A stretch of DNA of 6,856 bases from Clostridia bacterium (GTDB taxonomy: Bacteria; Bacillota; Clostridia; Lachnospirales; Anaerotignaceae), in contig CAAEMG010000098.1 in assembly GCA_900757025.1 (NCBI GenBank), positions 1 through 6,856 of the forward strand, in the 5' to 3' direction. Made by a program: the position numbers and the translations under genes. The notes below the pieces were generated by a model. The model made no database searches. It saw only the letters and a program-made list of their open reading frames with translations, and was not told the origin of the DNA. Shown here in pieces: positions 1-5,448 of the stretch. Numbering within the stretch: position 1 is the stretch's first letter; each line of letters starts with the position of its first letter.

Positions 1-1545
1 AGGGTCGGCAAAGGCTGTAGCTTCGTCCAAAATAAGTATTGGCGCATTTTTTAAGAAGGCTCTGGCAACAGACAATCTCTGCGCTTCTCCTCCCGAAACA
101 TATATACCCTTCGAGCCTATAACAGTATTAACGCCTTCGGGGAATTTTTCTATAATATCCATACACTGCGCTTTTTTCAAAGCTTCTTTAACCTCTTCGT
201 CCGTTGCATCAGGTCTGCCCATTCTTATGTTTTCAAGTATGCTTGTTTTCAAAAGCTTGCTGTCCTGGAATACATAGGAAACATAATTCATAAGTTCTTT
301 TGAATTTATGTTTTTAACATCAACGCCGCTTATTTTTATGCTTCCGCTTTTAACATCCCAAAAACGGGCAATAAGAGAAGCAAGGGTTGTTTTTCCACCG
401 CCCGACGGGCCAACAAAAGCCACATGCTGGCCTGCCTTTATATTCAACGTAATTCCGTCAACGGCATTTTTATCGGCATTTCCATAAGAAAACATTACAT
501 CCGAAAGCTCAACGGAAGCGTCCGCAGGCTTCTGAGGATTTTCAGCTTCTTTAAGCGGTTTAACGGATAAAATATCATCCACTCTTTTTAATGCGTCCTC
601 AACCATCATCTGAGATTCTCCCGCAAAAGCGATTTTCATAAGTGTTACCGTTAAAATCGAAGTCATTATAATATAAAATATTAAATTCAAAATAAACGTA
701 TCGGTTATTCCTTTTCCCGAAAAAGCATATGCGGCAATAATAAGCACCGCAAAAATTCCGTTTGCTGATGTTGTAAAAGCAATCATAGGCTTACGCATAC
801 TTTTTGTATAGCCTATAGTCCATTTTTCATAATCATCAATAGCATTTTTAAATCTTTTAAATGAAAATACAGTCTGTCCAAAAGTTTTTACAACAGGTAT
901 GCCACGTACATACTCAACTGCCTCCGATGACATAGTTTCCAGCGAATTTTGATACTGCTTCATGCTTTCTGCCATTTTCGGACCCATCATAAGCGTTCCC
1001 ATAAGCACAAAGGCAATAATCGCCGGTATAAGGCTTATAAATCCCAATCGCCAGTCAAAAACAGCCATCATAACCAAAAGACCTACAGGTGTTGCCAAAG
1101 ATACGGCTTTATCGGGAACATTGTGGGCAATATATGTTTCTGTTGCCGCAGTTGAATCAAGAACTATTTTGCGTATTTTTCCCGTTCCCTGTGCTTCAAC
1201 ATACCCAAGAGGAATTTTCATAATATGCTCCATAAGCTTCGTTCTCATATTAGCCTGTATGCGAAATGCCGCCTTGTGGGAACACATAAGTGCCGCTATA
1301 TAAAACACCATTGAAAGAAGTGCAAATCCCACAGCCTGCCAGCCGTAGGAAGTTATATGCACAGCCTTTGAAAAATCCGGTCTTGTTTCCAGAACCTCCT
1401 TTATAATGCGCCACACATCATAAAACGGAACAAGCGCAATTAAAGCGCTCACCGCCGCTAACACGCAAGAAGCATATACAAAATATTTATGATTTCCCGC
1501 ACTTTCCATAAGCTTTGAAAATGTACTTTGTTTTTTGTTTTTCAC
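1..1545 (-). CDS. ABC exporter half-transporter, membrane domain fused to ATPase (partial, 3' end off window)
   Basis: This gene encodes a membrane ABC transporter subunit that uses ATP hydrolysis to move a substrate across the cytoplasmic membrane. The first 515 codons are visible. Residues about 18-290 are the hydrophobic six-helix exporter domain. The ATPase domain follows: Walker A GPSGGGKTT at 379-387, Q-loop Q427 in YVFQD, signature VSGGEAQR at 483-490, and Walker B ILILDEATA at 503-511. The visible part ends just after FADP; full exporters of this type are about 580 residues, so roughly 65 are missing. The GTG start at 1545 is chosen because GGAGG lies about 7 nt upstream; the next in-frame ATG is codon 13 and lacks such a site. 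The FADP continuation after Walker B is, from memory, typical of heterodimeric exporter-fold systems including siderophore-linked IrtAB and YbtPQ. A partner subunit may follow off the left edge. The substrate is unknown. The gene follows a TetR repressor on the same strand. Confidence 0.93.
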   Translation of the reverse strand, partial: MKNKKQSTFSKLMESAGNHKYFVYASCVLAAVSALIALVPFYDVWRIIKEVLETRPDFSKAVHITSYGWQAVGFALLSMVFYIAALMCSHKAAFRIQANMRTKLMEHIMKIPLGYVEAQGTGKIRKIVLDSTAATETYIAHNVPDKAVSLATPVGLLVMMAVFDWRLGFISLIPAIIAFVLMGTLMMGPKMAESMKQYQNSLETMSSEAVEYVRGIPVVKTFGQTVFSFKRFKNAIDDYEKWTIGYTKSMRKPMIAFTTSANGIFAVLIIAAYAFSGKGITDTFILNLIFYIIMTSILTVTLMKIAFAGESQMMVEDALKRVDDILSVKPLKEAENPQKPADASVELSDVMFSYGNADKNAVDGITLNIKAGQHVAFVGPSGGGKTTLASLIARFWDVKSGSIKISGVDVKNINSKELMNYVSYVFQDSKLLKTSILENIRMGRPDATDEEVKEALKKAQCMDIIEKFPEGVNTVIGSKGIYVSGGEAQRLSVARAFLKNAPILILDEATAFADP

Positions 1546-1551
1546 AGTAAA

Positions 1552-1558
1552 TCCTCCT
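1552..1558 (-). promoter_or_regulatory. ribosome binding site deciding the GTG start of the ABC gene
   Basis: On the minus strand the sequence GAGGAGGAT precedes the GTG at 1545 by about 7 nt. This strong site favours GTG over the ATG twelve codons further in. Confidence 0.8.
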
Positions 1559-1567
1559 CTGCATTTA

Positions 1568-1585
1568 TTAGTTAGCACAACCTAA
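1568..1585. promoter_or_regulatory. candidate DtxR/IdeR-type iron box upstream of the ABC gene
   Basis: The minus strand reads TTAGGTTGTGCTAACTAA. The half-sites are TTAGTTAG and TTAGGTTG, which match at six of eight positions in inverted orientation. The known DtxR/IdeR consensus is TTAGGTTAGSCTAACCTAA; this site keeps TTAGGTT and CTAAC exactly and is one base shorter. It lies 23 nt upstream of the GTG start, just downstream of a possible -10 element (TATACT, 1590-1595), where a bound repressor would block transcription. The iron link is an inference from sequence similarity only. Confidence 0.4.
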
Positions 1586-1589
1586 AATT

Positions 1590-1595
1590 AGTATA
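1590..1595 (-). promoter_or_regulatory. possible -10 element for the ABC gene
   Basis: TATACT on the minus strand is one base from TATAAT and lies 45 nt upstream of the ABC start codon. I see no good -35 at the expected distance; the region upstream is simply A-rich. It would let the transporter be transcribed separately from tetR. Confidence 0.25.
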
Positions 1596-1618
1596 TGTTA
1601 ACTTAATGTTATTTTTTT

Positions 1619-1640
1619 AGGCAGTATTCTTCTACTGCCT
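1619..1640. repeat. perfect 8-bp inverted repeat (hairpin) right after the tetR stop
   Basis: AGGCAGTA and TACTGCCT form a perfect stem around the 6-nt loop TTCTTC, abutting the tetR stop codon. In the direction of tetR transcription the hairpin is followed by TAAAAAAATAAC, so it lacks the U tract of an intrinsic terminator. On the plus strand it is followed by TTATTTT, so it could stop antisense transcripts. It may stabilise or separate the tetR and ABC messages. Confidence 0.6.
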
Positions 1641-2240
1641 TTATTTTCCGTACATAACCGCATTCCAGCCTGCAATTTGGGCTTTATTTACGTTTTTCAT
1701 AAATTTTTCTGCCTCTTCATAGCTTTTTCCGTGGCTTAAAAGCTCATAAAGATACTGCCATCCGGTTCGGCAATACACATGAATAAAAAAATCGTCCACA
1801 TTACTGTTTTGTGCATACTGCTTTACAAATTTTTTGTAAAAGCCTTCTTCTATTTCCGCAAGCCTGTCAAAATATTCTTCATATTCGGTTCCCTGTGACC
1901 TACAAAATATCAAGAAAAACTCATCAAAATTTTCGTAAACATATTTAACTACTTTTTCCATTCCCCTTGTGCCTTCGTCATTTACAGACGAAACACTTTC
2001 ACATTCCGATGCTGTATGTGTGCTGTTTACATAAATCTCCATAAGCCCTTCTGCCGCATTTTTTACGACAGCGGAAAACAGCCCCGCTTTATCTTTAAAA
2101 CGTGTATATATGGAATTTGTGCTTACGCCGCTGTTTGCCGATATTCTTCGCAGGCTTGCATCACGAAAACCATATTTTAAAAATTCTTTTTTTGCACTTT
2201 CCAAAAGTGCTTCCGTAACACCTTCTGTTTCCTGACGCAT
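1641..2240 (-). CDS. TetR/AcrR-family transcriptional repressor
   Basis: This 199-residue cytoplasmic DNA-binding protein has the usual TetR-family length and layout. The N-terminal three-helix domain spans about residues 8-55: ALLESAKKEFLKYGF starts it, and the helix-turn-helix is in SLRRISANSGVSTNSIYTRF (29-48), followed by the family-typical KDKAGLF. Residues 60-199 form a divergent ligand-binding and dimerisation domain rich in aromatic residues (for example YVYENFDEFFLIF), which suggests a hydrophobic ligand, though this cannot be named. The start is firm: AGGAGG lies 6 nt upstream of the ATG. Its promoter is overlapped by twin palindromes, implying autorepression. The ABC transporter gene lies 95 nt downstream on the same strand, so the likely role is local control of that transporter. 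Confidence 0.93.
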   Translation of the reverse strand: MRQETEGVTEALLESAKKEFLKYGFRDASLRRISANSGVSTNSIYTRFKDKAGLFSAVVKNAAEGLMEIYVNSTHTASECESVSSVNDEGTRGMEKVVKYVYENFDEFFLIFCRSQGTEYEEYFDRLAEIEEGFYKKFVKQYAQNSNVDDFFIHVYCRTGWQYLYELLSHGKSYEEAEKFMKNVNKAQIAGWNAVMYGK

Positions 2241-2255
2241 TTCGCACCTCCTTTT

Positions 2256-2284
2256 AATAACAGCGTTATTATAACACTGTTATT
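2256..2284. promoter_or_regulatory. twin TetR operator, two abutting 15-bp palindromes
   Basis: AATAACAGCGTTATT (2256-2270) and TATAACACTGTTATT (2270-2284) share their junction base, and each is an inverted repeat with a 3-nt centre. The second, read on the other strand, is AATAACAGTGTTATA, nearly the same site. Together they cover the -10 and half of the spacer of the tetR promoter. Binding by the adjacent TetR protein is inferred from position and symmetry. Confidence 0.7.
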
Positions 2285-2297
2285 TTTTAAACGTCAA
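2268..2297 (-). promoter_or_regulatory. tetR promoter (-35 TTGACG, -10 TATAAT)
   Basis: On the minus strand TTGACG (2297-2292) and a perfect TATAAT (2273-2268) are separated by 18 bp. The predicted start near 2260 gives a leader of about 20 nt carrying the ribosome binding site. A run of A residues (2311-2317 on the minus strand) sits about 50 nt upstream of the start, where an UP element would lie. Confidence 0.75.
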
Positions 2298-2317
2298 TAT
2301 ACTTTACTCATTTTTTT

Positions 2318-2360
2318 GCAAAAAAATACCCCTAAATACCTTTTAAAGTATTCGGGGGGC
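2318..2360 (-). terminator. intrinsic terminator of the asp23-fakA operon
   Basis: Starting 9 nt after the fakA stop, the minus strand has CCCCCCGAATAC, an 8-nt A/T loop, then GTATTTAGGGG, followed by TATTTTTTT. The stem has one bulged base. The U tract is the left half of a run on the plus strand that forms the 16-bp palindrome T7-GC-A7 (2311-2326). It cleanly separates the operon from the tetR promoter at 2297. Confidence 0.88.
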
Positions 2361-2368
2361 TAAATCTT

Positions 2369-4024
2369 TTATTCAACTGATATTATATAGTAATATAAAG
2401 GCTGTCCGCCGTTTACAATTTCAACTTCACATTCAGGATATTTTTCGCCTATAAAAGCCGAAATTTTTTCAGCCGCAGCTTCATCCATATCTGCTCCGTA
2501 ATAAATTGTAACCATTTCGCTGTCATCATCTATGGCTTTTTCAAGAAGCTGGCAGGTACCTTCTTCTATATCCTTAGATACAACCTCTATTTTTCCGCCG
2601 AGCATACCAAGTATGTCGCCTTCGGCAATTTTAGTTTCTCCTATTGCTGTATCCCTTACGGCATATGTAACCATACAGGTTTTAACAAGAGAAATATTTT
2701 CCTTCATTGCCTCAAATGAATCTTCAACGCTTTGTGACGCATCATAATTTATAAGTGCCGAAATTCCTTCCGGAACTGATGTTGAAGGAACAACGAATAT
2801 TTTTTTGTCCTCAACTATTTTTGCAGCCTGCTCTGAAGCAAGAATTATATTTTTGTTGTTTGGAAGTATAAACACGTTTTCCGCATTTACTTTTTCAACG
2901 GCATTTAAAATATCTTCTGTGCTTGGGTTCATTGTCTGTCCGCCGGAAACAATTTCATCTGCACCGAGATTTTTAAATATTTCGGCAATGCCGTCGCCCA
3001 TTGAAACAGAAACAAAACCTATTTTTTTCTTAGGCTCGTTCTTTTTAGGTTCTTCTTTTGTCTCTTCGTTTTTTTCAAACTGTATTTTTGATGTATGCTG
3101 AATACGCATATTATCTATTTTAAGGCCGTTAAGAGCACCTATTGTAAGAGCTTTTTCTATAGCTTGTCCCGGATGGTTTGTGTGTACATGAACCTTTATA
3201 ACATCATCATCGGCAACAACCACAAGGGAATCGCCTATAGACAAAAGATAATTTTTAAGGTCATCAACTGTTTTTTCATCGGCATTTTTCTTGAGTACAA
3301 AAAACTCTGTACAGTAGCCGTATTTTATGTCGCTGTCGGTGTCAAGTGCAATATTTGTTATAACAGGTTTTTTAATTTCTCCTGTTTCTTTAAGAGAAAT
3401 TTCTTCGTTTGTGTTTATGCTATTAAAAGCACCTTCAAGTATGCACAAAAGACCTTTTCCACCGGCATCAACAACGTCTGCCTGTTTTAAAACATCAAGC
3501 ATATCTTTTGTTTTTAAAAGCATTTCGTTTCCGCTGTCAATAACCTGTTTAAGAAATTCTTCAACATTTTCTGTTTTTTCGGCAGCTTCCTCTGCCGCAT
3601 CGGCACAAGCCTTTGCCACAGTAAGAATTGTTCCTTCCTTTGGCTTCATAACAGCTTTATATGCCGTTTCGACGCCTCTTCTGCCTGCTGCCGCAAGTTC
3701 TCTTACGCCTGCCTGTGAAATGCCGTCAAGGCTTTTTGAAAAGCCTCTTATAAGCTGACTTAAAATAACGCCAGAATTTCCTCTTGCACCTCTCAAAGCT
3801 CCGCCCGAGGCAAGCTTTGCAATTTCGCCTATATTTGCCGAATCGCTTTTTTCTGTTTCAGATGCAGCCGAAAGGGCTGTAAGAGACATATTTGTTCCTG
3901 TGTCCCCGTCGGGAACAGGAAATACGTTAAGCGAATCTACAAGCTGTTTATTGTCGGATAAATTATTAGCTCCGGCTATTATCATTTTTCTGAGCATCTG
4001 CCCATCTATGCTTGCTAAACCCAC
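2369..4024 (-). CDS. fakA: FakA-like fatty acid kinase (DhaL + DegV-like domains, YloV family)
   Basis: FakA phosphorylates fatty acids bound to a FakB (DegV) carrier, feeding exogenous fatty acids into phospholipid synthesis; no fakB lies in this window. The protein is 551 residues, normal for the family. The N-terminal DhaL kinase domain (about 5-200) has DGDTGTNM at 39-46, with the Mg-ATP-binding aspartates D39 and D41, plus GARGNSGVILSQ at 79-90 and VVDAGGKG at 184-191. The middle domain has YGYCTEF at 235-241 (C238) and KVHVHTNHPG at 277-286 (H279, H281, H284), matching the Cys/His cluster I recall as the zinc site of Staphylococcus FakA. A charged Lys/Glu linker (about 318-333) leads to the DegV-like C-terminal domain with IGFVSVSMGDG (335-345) and GGQTMNPSTED (361-371). 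The GTG start is chosen because TAAGGAGG sits 8 nt upstream; extending to the ATG at 4111 would overlap asp23 by 74 nt. Confidence 0.93.
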   Translation of the reverse strand: MGLASIDGQMLRKMIIAGANNLSDNKQLVDSLNVFPVPDGDTGTNMSLTALSAASETEKSDSANIGEIAKLASGGALRGARGNSGVILSQLIRGFSKSLDGISQAGVRELAAAGRRGVETAYKAVMKPKEGTILTVAKACADAAEEAAEKTENVEEFLKQVIDSGNEMLLKTKDMLDVLKQADVVDAGGKGLLCILEGAFNSINTNEEISLKETGEIKKPVITNIALDTDSDIKYGYCTEFFVLKKNADEKTVDDLKNYLLSIGDSLVVVADDDVIKVHVHTNHPGQAIEKALTIGALNGLKIDNMRIQHTSKIQFEKNEETKEEPKKNEPKKKIGFVSVSMGDGIAEIFKNLGADEIVSGGQTMNPSTEDILNAVEKVNAENVFILPNNKNIILASEQAAKIVEDKKIFVVPSTSVPEGISALINYDASQSVEDSFEAMKENISLVKTCMVTYAVRDTAIGETKIAEGDILGMLGGKIEVVSKDIEEGTCQLLEKAIDDDSEMVTIYYGADMDEAAAEKISAFIGEKYPECEVEIVNGGQPLYYYIISVE

Positions 4025-4040
4025 AGAAATTTCCTCCTTA
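4025..4040 (-). promoter_or_regulatory. stop codon/ribosome binding site overlap coupling asp23 to fakA
   Basis: The minus strand reads TAAGGAGGAAATTTCT before GTG. The asp23 stop TAA supplies the first bases of the fakA Shine-Dalgarno sequence, so ribosomes ending asp23 are placed at the fakA start. This fixes the fakA start as GTG at 4024. Confidence 0.8.
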
Positions 4041-4397
4041 GTTGCCTTCAACTCTAACGCCTTCAACAAAGATGTTGATGTTTTCAACCTCAAGTTCAAG
4101 GCAGCTTTCAAGCTTATATTTTACTGTACTTACAATATTGTCTGCTATTGCAGAAATATTTGTGCCATATTCAACTATAATATGAAAATCTATGCTTATT
4201 TTGTTTTCTTCAACATAAACCTTTATGCCCTTTGTTAAGCTTTCAACTTTAAGAAGCTGAAAGAAGCCGTCTTTCATATTTTTGGCAGCCATGCCCACTA
4301 TGCCGTAACATTCCATGGCAGTAAGCCCTGCAATACGAGCTATTACTTCATTTTCTATAGAAATTATTCCCAAAGAATTTTCTAATTTAGCTGACAT
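4038..4397 (-). CDS. Asp23/Gls24 (YloU) family protein
   Basis: This 119-residue protein belongs to the alkaline-shock Asp23 family (DUF322), small cytoplasmic alpha/beta proteins linked to cell-envelope stress, whose biochemical role is unclear. Family signs are the opening LENSLGIISIENEVIARIAG, then AMECYGIVGMA and a C-terminal half with alternating charged and hydrophobic residues ending NIFVEGVRVEGN. It is the B. subtilis YloU equivalent, upstream of fakA and divergent from rpmB as there. Two ATGs compete: that at 4403 lies only 2 nt from GGAGG, while that at 4397 is 8 nt away and gives the family-like MSAKLENS start, so 4397 is preferred. Its TAA is part of the fakA ribosome binding site (TAAGGAGG), with 13 nt between the genes, suggesting translational coupling. 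Confidence 0.92.
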   Translation of the reverse strand: MSAKLENSLGIISIENEVIARIAGLTAMECYGIVGMAAKNMKDGFFQLLKVESLTKGIKVYVEENKISIDFHIIVEYGTNISAIADNIVSTVKYKLESCLELEVENINIFVEGVRVEGN

Positions 4398-4427
4398 ATT
4401 CATTACCTCCGTTTTCTTTATTATTAC

Positions 4428-4471
4428 CGTTTAAATTAAAATTTGTTTTTATGCAAATAAAAATTTAAACG
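4428..4471. repeat. long inverted repeat in the asp23 leader
   Basis: Arms of 18 nt (4428-4445 and 4454-4471) flank an 8-nt loop TTTTTATG. The outer 10 bp, CGTTTAAATT and AATTTAAACG, are perfect; three mismatches follow and then five more pairs. It lies between the probable -10 (4497-4502) and the asp23 start, so it would form a hairpin in the 5' leader or act as an operator. No U tract follows on either strand, so it is not a terminator. Confidence 0.6.
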
Positions 4472-4496
4472 AGAACAGGCACTTGTCTATGTTGTT

Positions 4497-4505
4497 ATTA
4501 TATCA
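4497..4505 (-). promoter_or_regulatory. extended -10 promoter of the asp23-fakA operon
   Basis: The minus strand carries TGATATAAT, a perfect TATAAT with the TG extension. The best -35 at 17 bp is only TTTAAA, which an extended -10 can tolerate. A start near 4490 would give a leader of about 93 nt containing the inverted repeat at 4428-4471. Confidence 0.5.
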
Positions 4506-4584
4506 TCAAATGCACTTTTTTTAAATTAAAATATCTCAATTAAAGTCAAATATTCAAAATTATTATAATATTATCATTTTATGC

Positions 4585-4613
4585 TTGATTTTTTAGTGAA
4601 TTTGATGTATAAA
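4585..4613 (+). promoter_or_regulatory. upstream sigma-A-type promoter facing rpmB
   Basis: TTGATT (4585-4590) and TATAAA (4608-4613) are separated by exactly 17 bp. The predicted start near 4620 coincides with the left end of a cluster of inverted repeats at 4623-4725, which suggests that this cluster is transcribed as an RNA leader towards rpmB. Confidence 0.5.
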
Positions 4614-4619
4614 TAACTA

Positions 4620-4730
4620 TACGCCAAAAAATATTTATTGTTTGGCCCACAGCAGTTTTACATAAAAAGCTTCTGAGGGTTTTAAACCCACTGCTTCTTC
4701 AAAAGCCTATATGCAATATTGCTGTAACAC
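4620..4730 (+). ncRNA. candidate structured RNA leader upstream of rpmB
   Basis: Four inverted repeats lie in about 105 nt. GCCAAAAAAT pairs with ATTGTTTGGC (4623-4646, one mismatch). AGCAGT (4651-4656) pairs with ACTGCT (4690-4695) and encloses GGGTTTTAAACCC (4677-4689). GCAATATTGC (4713-4722) is a perfect palindrome. ACAGCA (4649-4654) can alternatively pair with TGCTGT (4720-4725), which would exclude the AGCAGT/ACTGCT helix. A promoter lies just upstream. I recognise no known riboswitch or ribosomal-protein leader family, and no U-tract terminator follows, so both the RNA and any switching role are inference. It could also be a free small RNA. Confidence 0.35.
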
Positions 4731-4769
4731 AATATATCAAAAAAAATTATTAAAAGCAACAAATTTTTC

Positions 4770-4798
4770 TTGCAAATCAGCTTATAATCTGATAAAAT
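4770..4798 (+). promoter_or_regulatory. proximal rpmB promoter
   Basis: TTGCAA (4770-4775) and TAAAAT (4793-4798) are 17 bp apart, about 40 nt upstream of the rpmB start. The spacer is almost exactly the inverted repeat ATCAG-N8-CTGAT (4776-4793), which could be an operator or chance. A TATAAT at 4783-4788 inside the spacer is an alternative -10 but has no good -35. Confidence 0.55.
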
Positions 4799-4840
4799 AA
4801 GTTTGTTGTGTCATGGATAGAAATTAAGGAGGTGCAAGTA

Positions 4841-5041
4841 ATGGCAAAGTGCGAAATTTGCGAAAAGACAATGCAGACTGGTCACAGAATCAGCATTAAC
4901 CGTAGCCAGGTATCAAGACGTGCTAACAAGACTTGGAAGGCTAACATCAAGAAGGTTAAAATTAATGATAACGGTACAGTAAGATCTGCATATGTTTGCA
5001 CAAGATGTATGCGTTCAGGTAAAGTTACTCGCGCTATCTAA
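4841..5041 (+). CDS. rpmB: 50S ribosomal protein L28, zinc-binding form
   Basis: L28 is a small component of the large ribosomal subunit. The 66-residue product has the family's signature layout: MAKCEICEK start, GHRISINRSQVSRRANKTW, then the arginine/lysine-rich core KANIKKVKIN and the C-terminal RSAYVCTRCMRSGKV. Two CxxC pairs (C4/C7 and C53/C56) form the zinc ribbon of the C+ type, unlike the zinc-free paralogues some bacteria use under zinc limitation. The ATG at 4841 follows AAGGAGGTG at a good distance; the in-frame ATG at 4808 would add eleven residues foreign to L28. It is transcribed away from asp23-fakA, as in B. subtilis, and ends in its own terminator. Confidence 0.97.
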   Translation: MAKCEICEKTMQTGHRISINRSQVSRRANKTWKANIKKVKINDNGTVRSAYVCTRCMRSGKVTRAI

Positions 5042-5052
5042 TCGTATAAATT

Positions 5053-5080
5053 AACTCCCTTTTATTTAGGGAGTTTTTTT
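5053..5080 (+). terminator. intrinsic terminator of rpmB
   Basis: AACTCCCT (5053-5060) and AGGGAGTT (5068-5075) form a perfect 8-bp stem around a 7-nt loop, running into seven T residues (5074-5080). It lies 11 nt after the rpmB stop. On the other strand it is followed by AATTTATA, a poor U tract, so termination of the facing small gene is only possible, not clear. Confidence 0.93.
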
Positions 5081-5091
5081 ATTGCCTTTTT

Positions 5092-5232
5092 TCAGCATTT
5101 TTTAATTATAATTATTATTCCTGCCGCTATCATGCCTATCGCCGCAACTATTCCCCACCAAGGTATAAAATTTGCCGCCAGTATTCCGCAGCCGAACGAA
5201 ATAAGAATAAGACCGATTATATTTTTAGGCAT
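5092..5232 (-). CDS. small two-helix membrane protein, function unknown
   Basis: The minus strand encodes a 46-residue hydrophobic protein opening MPKNIIGLILISFGCGILA, with a central NFIPWWG turn, a second helix rich in Ile/Ala/Gly, and the basic tail KKC. This two-helix hairpin with a proline-tryptophan turn is a layout seen in small Bacillota inner-membrane proteins; I cannot name the family. Two ATGs are possible. That at 5232 has GGGGG 5 nt upstream, which can pair with the anti-Shine-Dalgarno through a G-U wobble. That at 5244 would add MGAT but has no visible ribosome binding site. It faces rpmB, with the terminator hairpin between them. No clear promoter is visible, though TATTAT near 5260 is a candidate -10. 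The coherent helix-turn-helix composition argues that it is a real gene. Confidence 0.55.
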   Translation of the reverse strand: MPKNIIGLILISFGCGILAANFIPWWGIVAAIGMIAAGIIIIIKKC

Positions 5233-5244
5233 TGTTGCCCCCAT

Positions 5245-5353
5245 AGGTATTTATTACTATAATATTCGCTTACAGATAATTTATTTACAGCTTTTCGGAA
5301 GTAAATTATGGTTTGGCAAATACCTTTTCTTTGTTACCACATTGCCTCTTTTT
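5245..5353. other. intergenic stretch without a supported feature
   Basis: This AT-rich stretch lies between the small membrane protein gene and the left repeat unit. Apart from a weak GGCAA/TTGCC pairing with a 22-nt loop ahead of a T-rich run, nothing stands out. Confidence 0.5.
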
Positions 5354-5394
5354 TATTATTCTTAGCGGAGTGAAACAAAGTCGAAGAATCCCAT
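5354..5394 (-). repeat. palindromic repeat unit, left copy (TCATTCTGAGCG type)
   Basis: The plus strand carries a unit beginning TATTATTCTTAGCG and ending GTCGAAGAATCCCAT. ATTCTT (5358-5363) and AAGAAT (5384-5389) pair as a hairpin. It matches the recurring intergenic repeat TGTCATTCTGAGCG...GTCGAAGAATCCC that I recall from many bacterial genomes, with 11 of 14 bases matching at its left end. It faces a second unit at 5449-5493. Confidence 0.6.
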
Positions 5395-5448
5395 AAAACC
5401 ATAAGAAAAGTCGTAAATTTATCATTTTTTCACATACTATACAAAGAT
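5395..5448. other. AT-rich core between the two facing repeat units
   Basis: These 54 nt contain no reading frame of note and no recognisable signal. With the flanking units they make a composite of about 140 bp with inverted ends, reminiscent of a small non-autonomous mobile element or a bipartite REP-type element. I found no target-site duplication at its edges. Confidence 0.4.

Noticed and set aside
949..1303. Two overlapping plus-strand frames (949-1155 and 962-1303)
   Set aside because: They lie wholly inside the ABC transporter gene on the other strand, lack ribosome binding sites and show no domain pattern.
2532..3758. Plus-strand frames at 2532-2747, 2805-3101, 3095-3490 and 3327-3758
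   Set aside because: All are antisense shadows of fakA, whose motifs are intact on the minus strand.
4025..4111. Longer fakA start at the ATG at 4111
   Set aside because: It would overlap the asp23 coding region by 74 nt and add residues unlike the family; the GTG at 4024 has a strong ribosome binding site.
3900..4238. Plus-strand frame across the fakA/asp23 junction
   Set aside because: It is antisense to two well-supported genes and has no ribosome binding site or recognisable composition.
4471..4487. GAACAGGCACTTGTC as a LexA (SOS) box
   Set aside because: The half-sites GAAC and GTTC are not both present (the right side is TTGTC) and the spacing is wrong for the Gram-positive SOS box.
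4635..4706. Short open minus-strand frame containing GLKPSEAFYVKLLWAKQ
   Set aside because: It looks protein-like and could be a gene remnant, but it has no start codon, is preceded immediately by a stop, and lies in the inverted-repeat cluster that explains the sequence better.
4808..4840. Upstream in-frame ATG for rpmB
   Set aside because: It adds eleven residues not found in L28 and ignores the AAGGAGGTG site directly before 4841.
5315..5354. GGCAA/TTGCC pairing followed by a T-rich run, as a terminator
   Set aside because: It has only 5 bp of stem with a 22-nt loop, and no plus-strand gene upstream needs it, as rpmB already has a strong terminator.
5132..5365. Plus-strand 77-codon frame downstream of rpmB
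   Set aside because: It is antisense to the small membrane protein gene, runs into the repeat unit and lacks a ribosome binding site.
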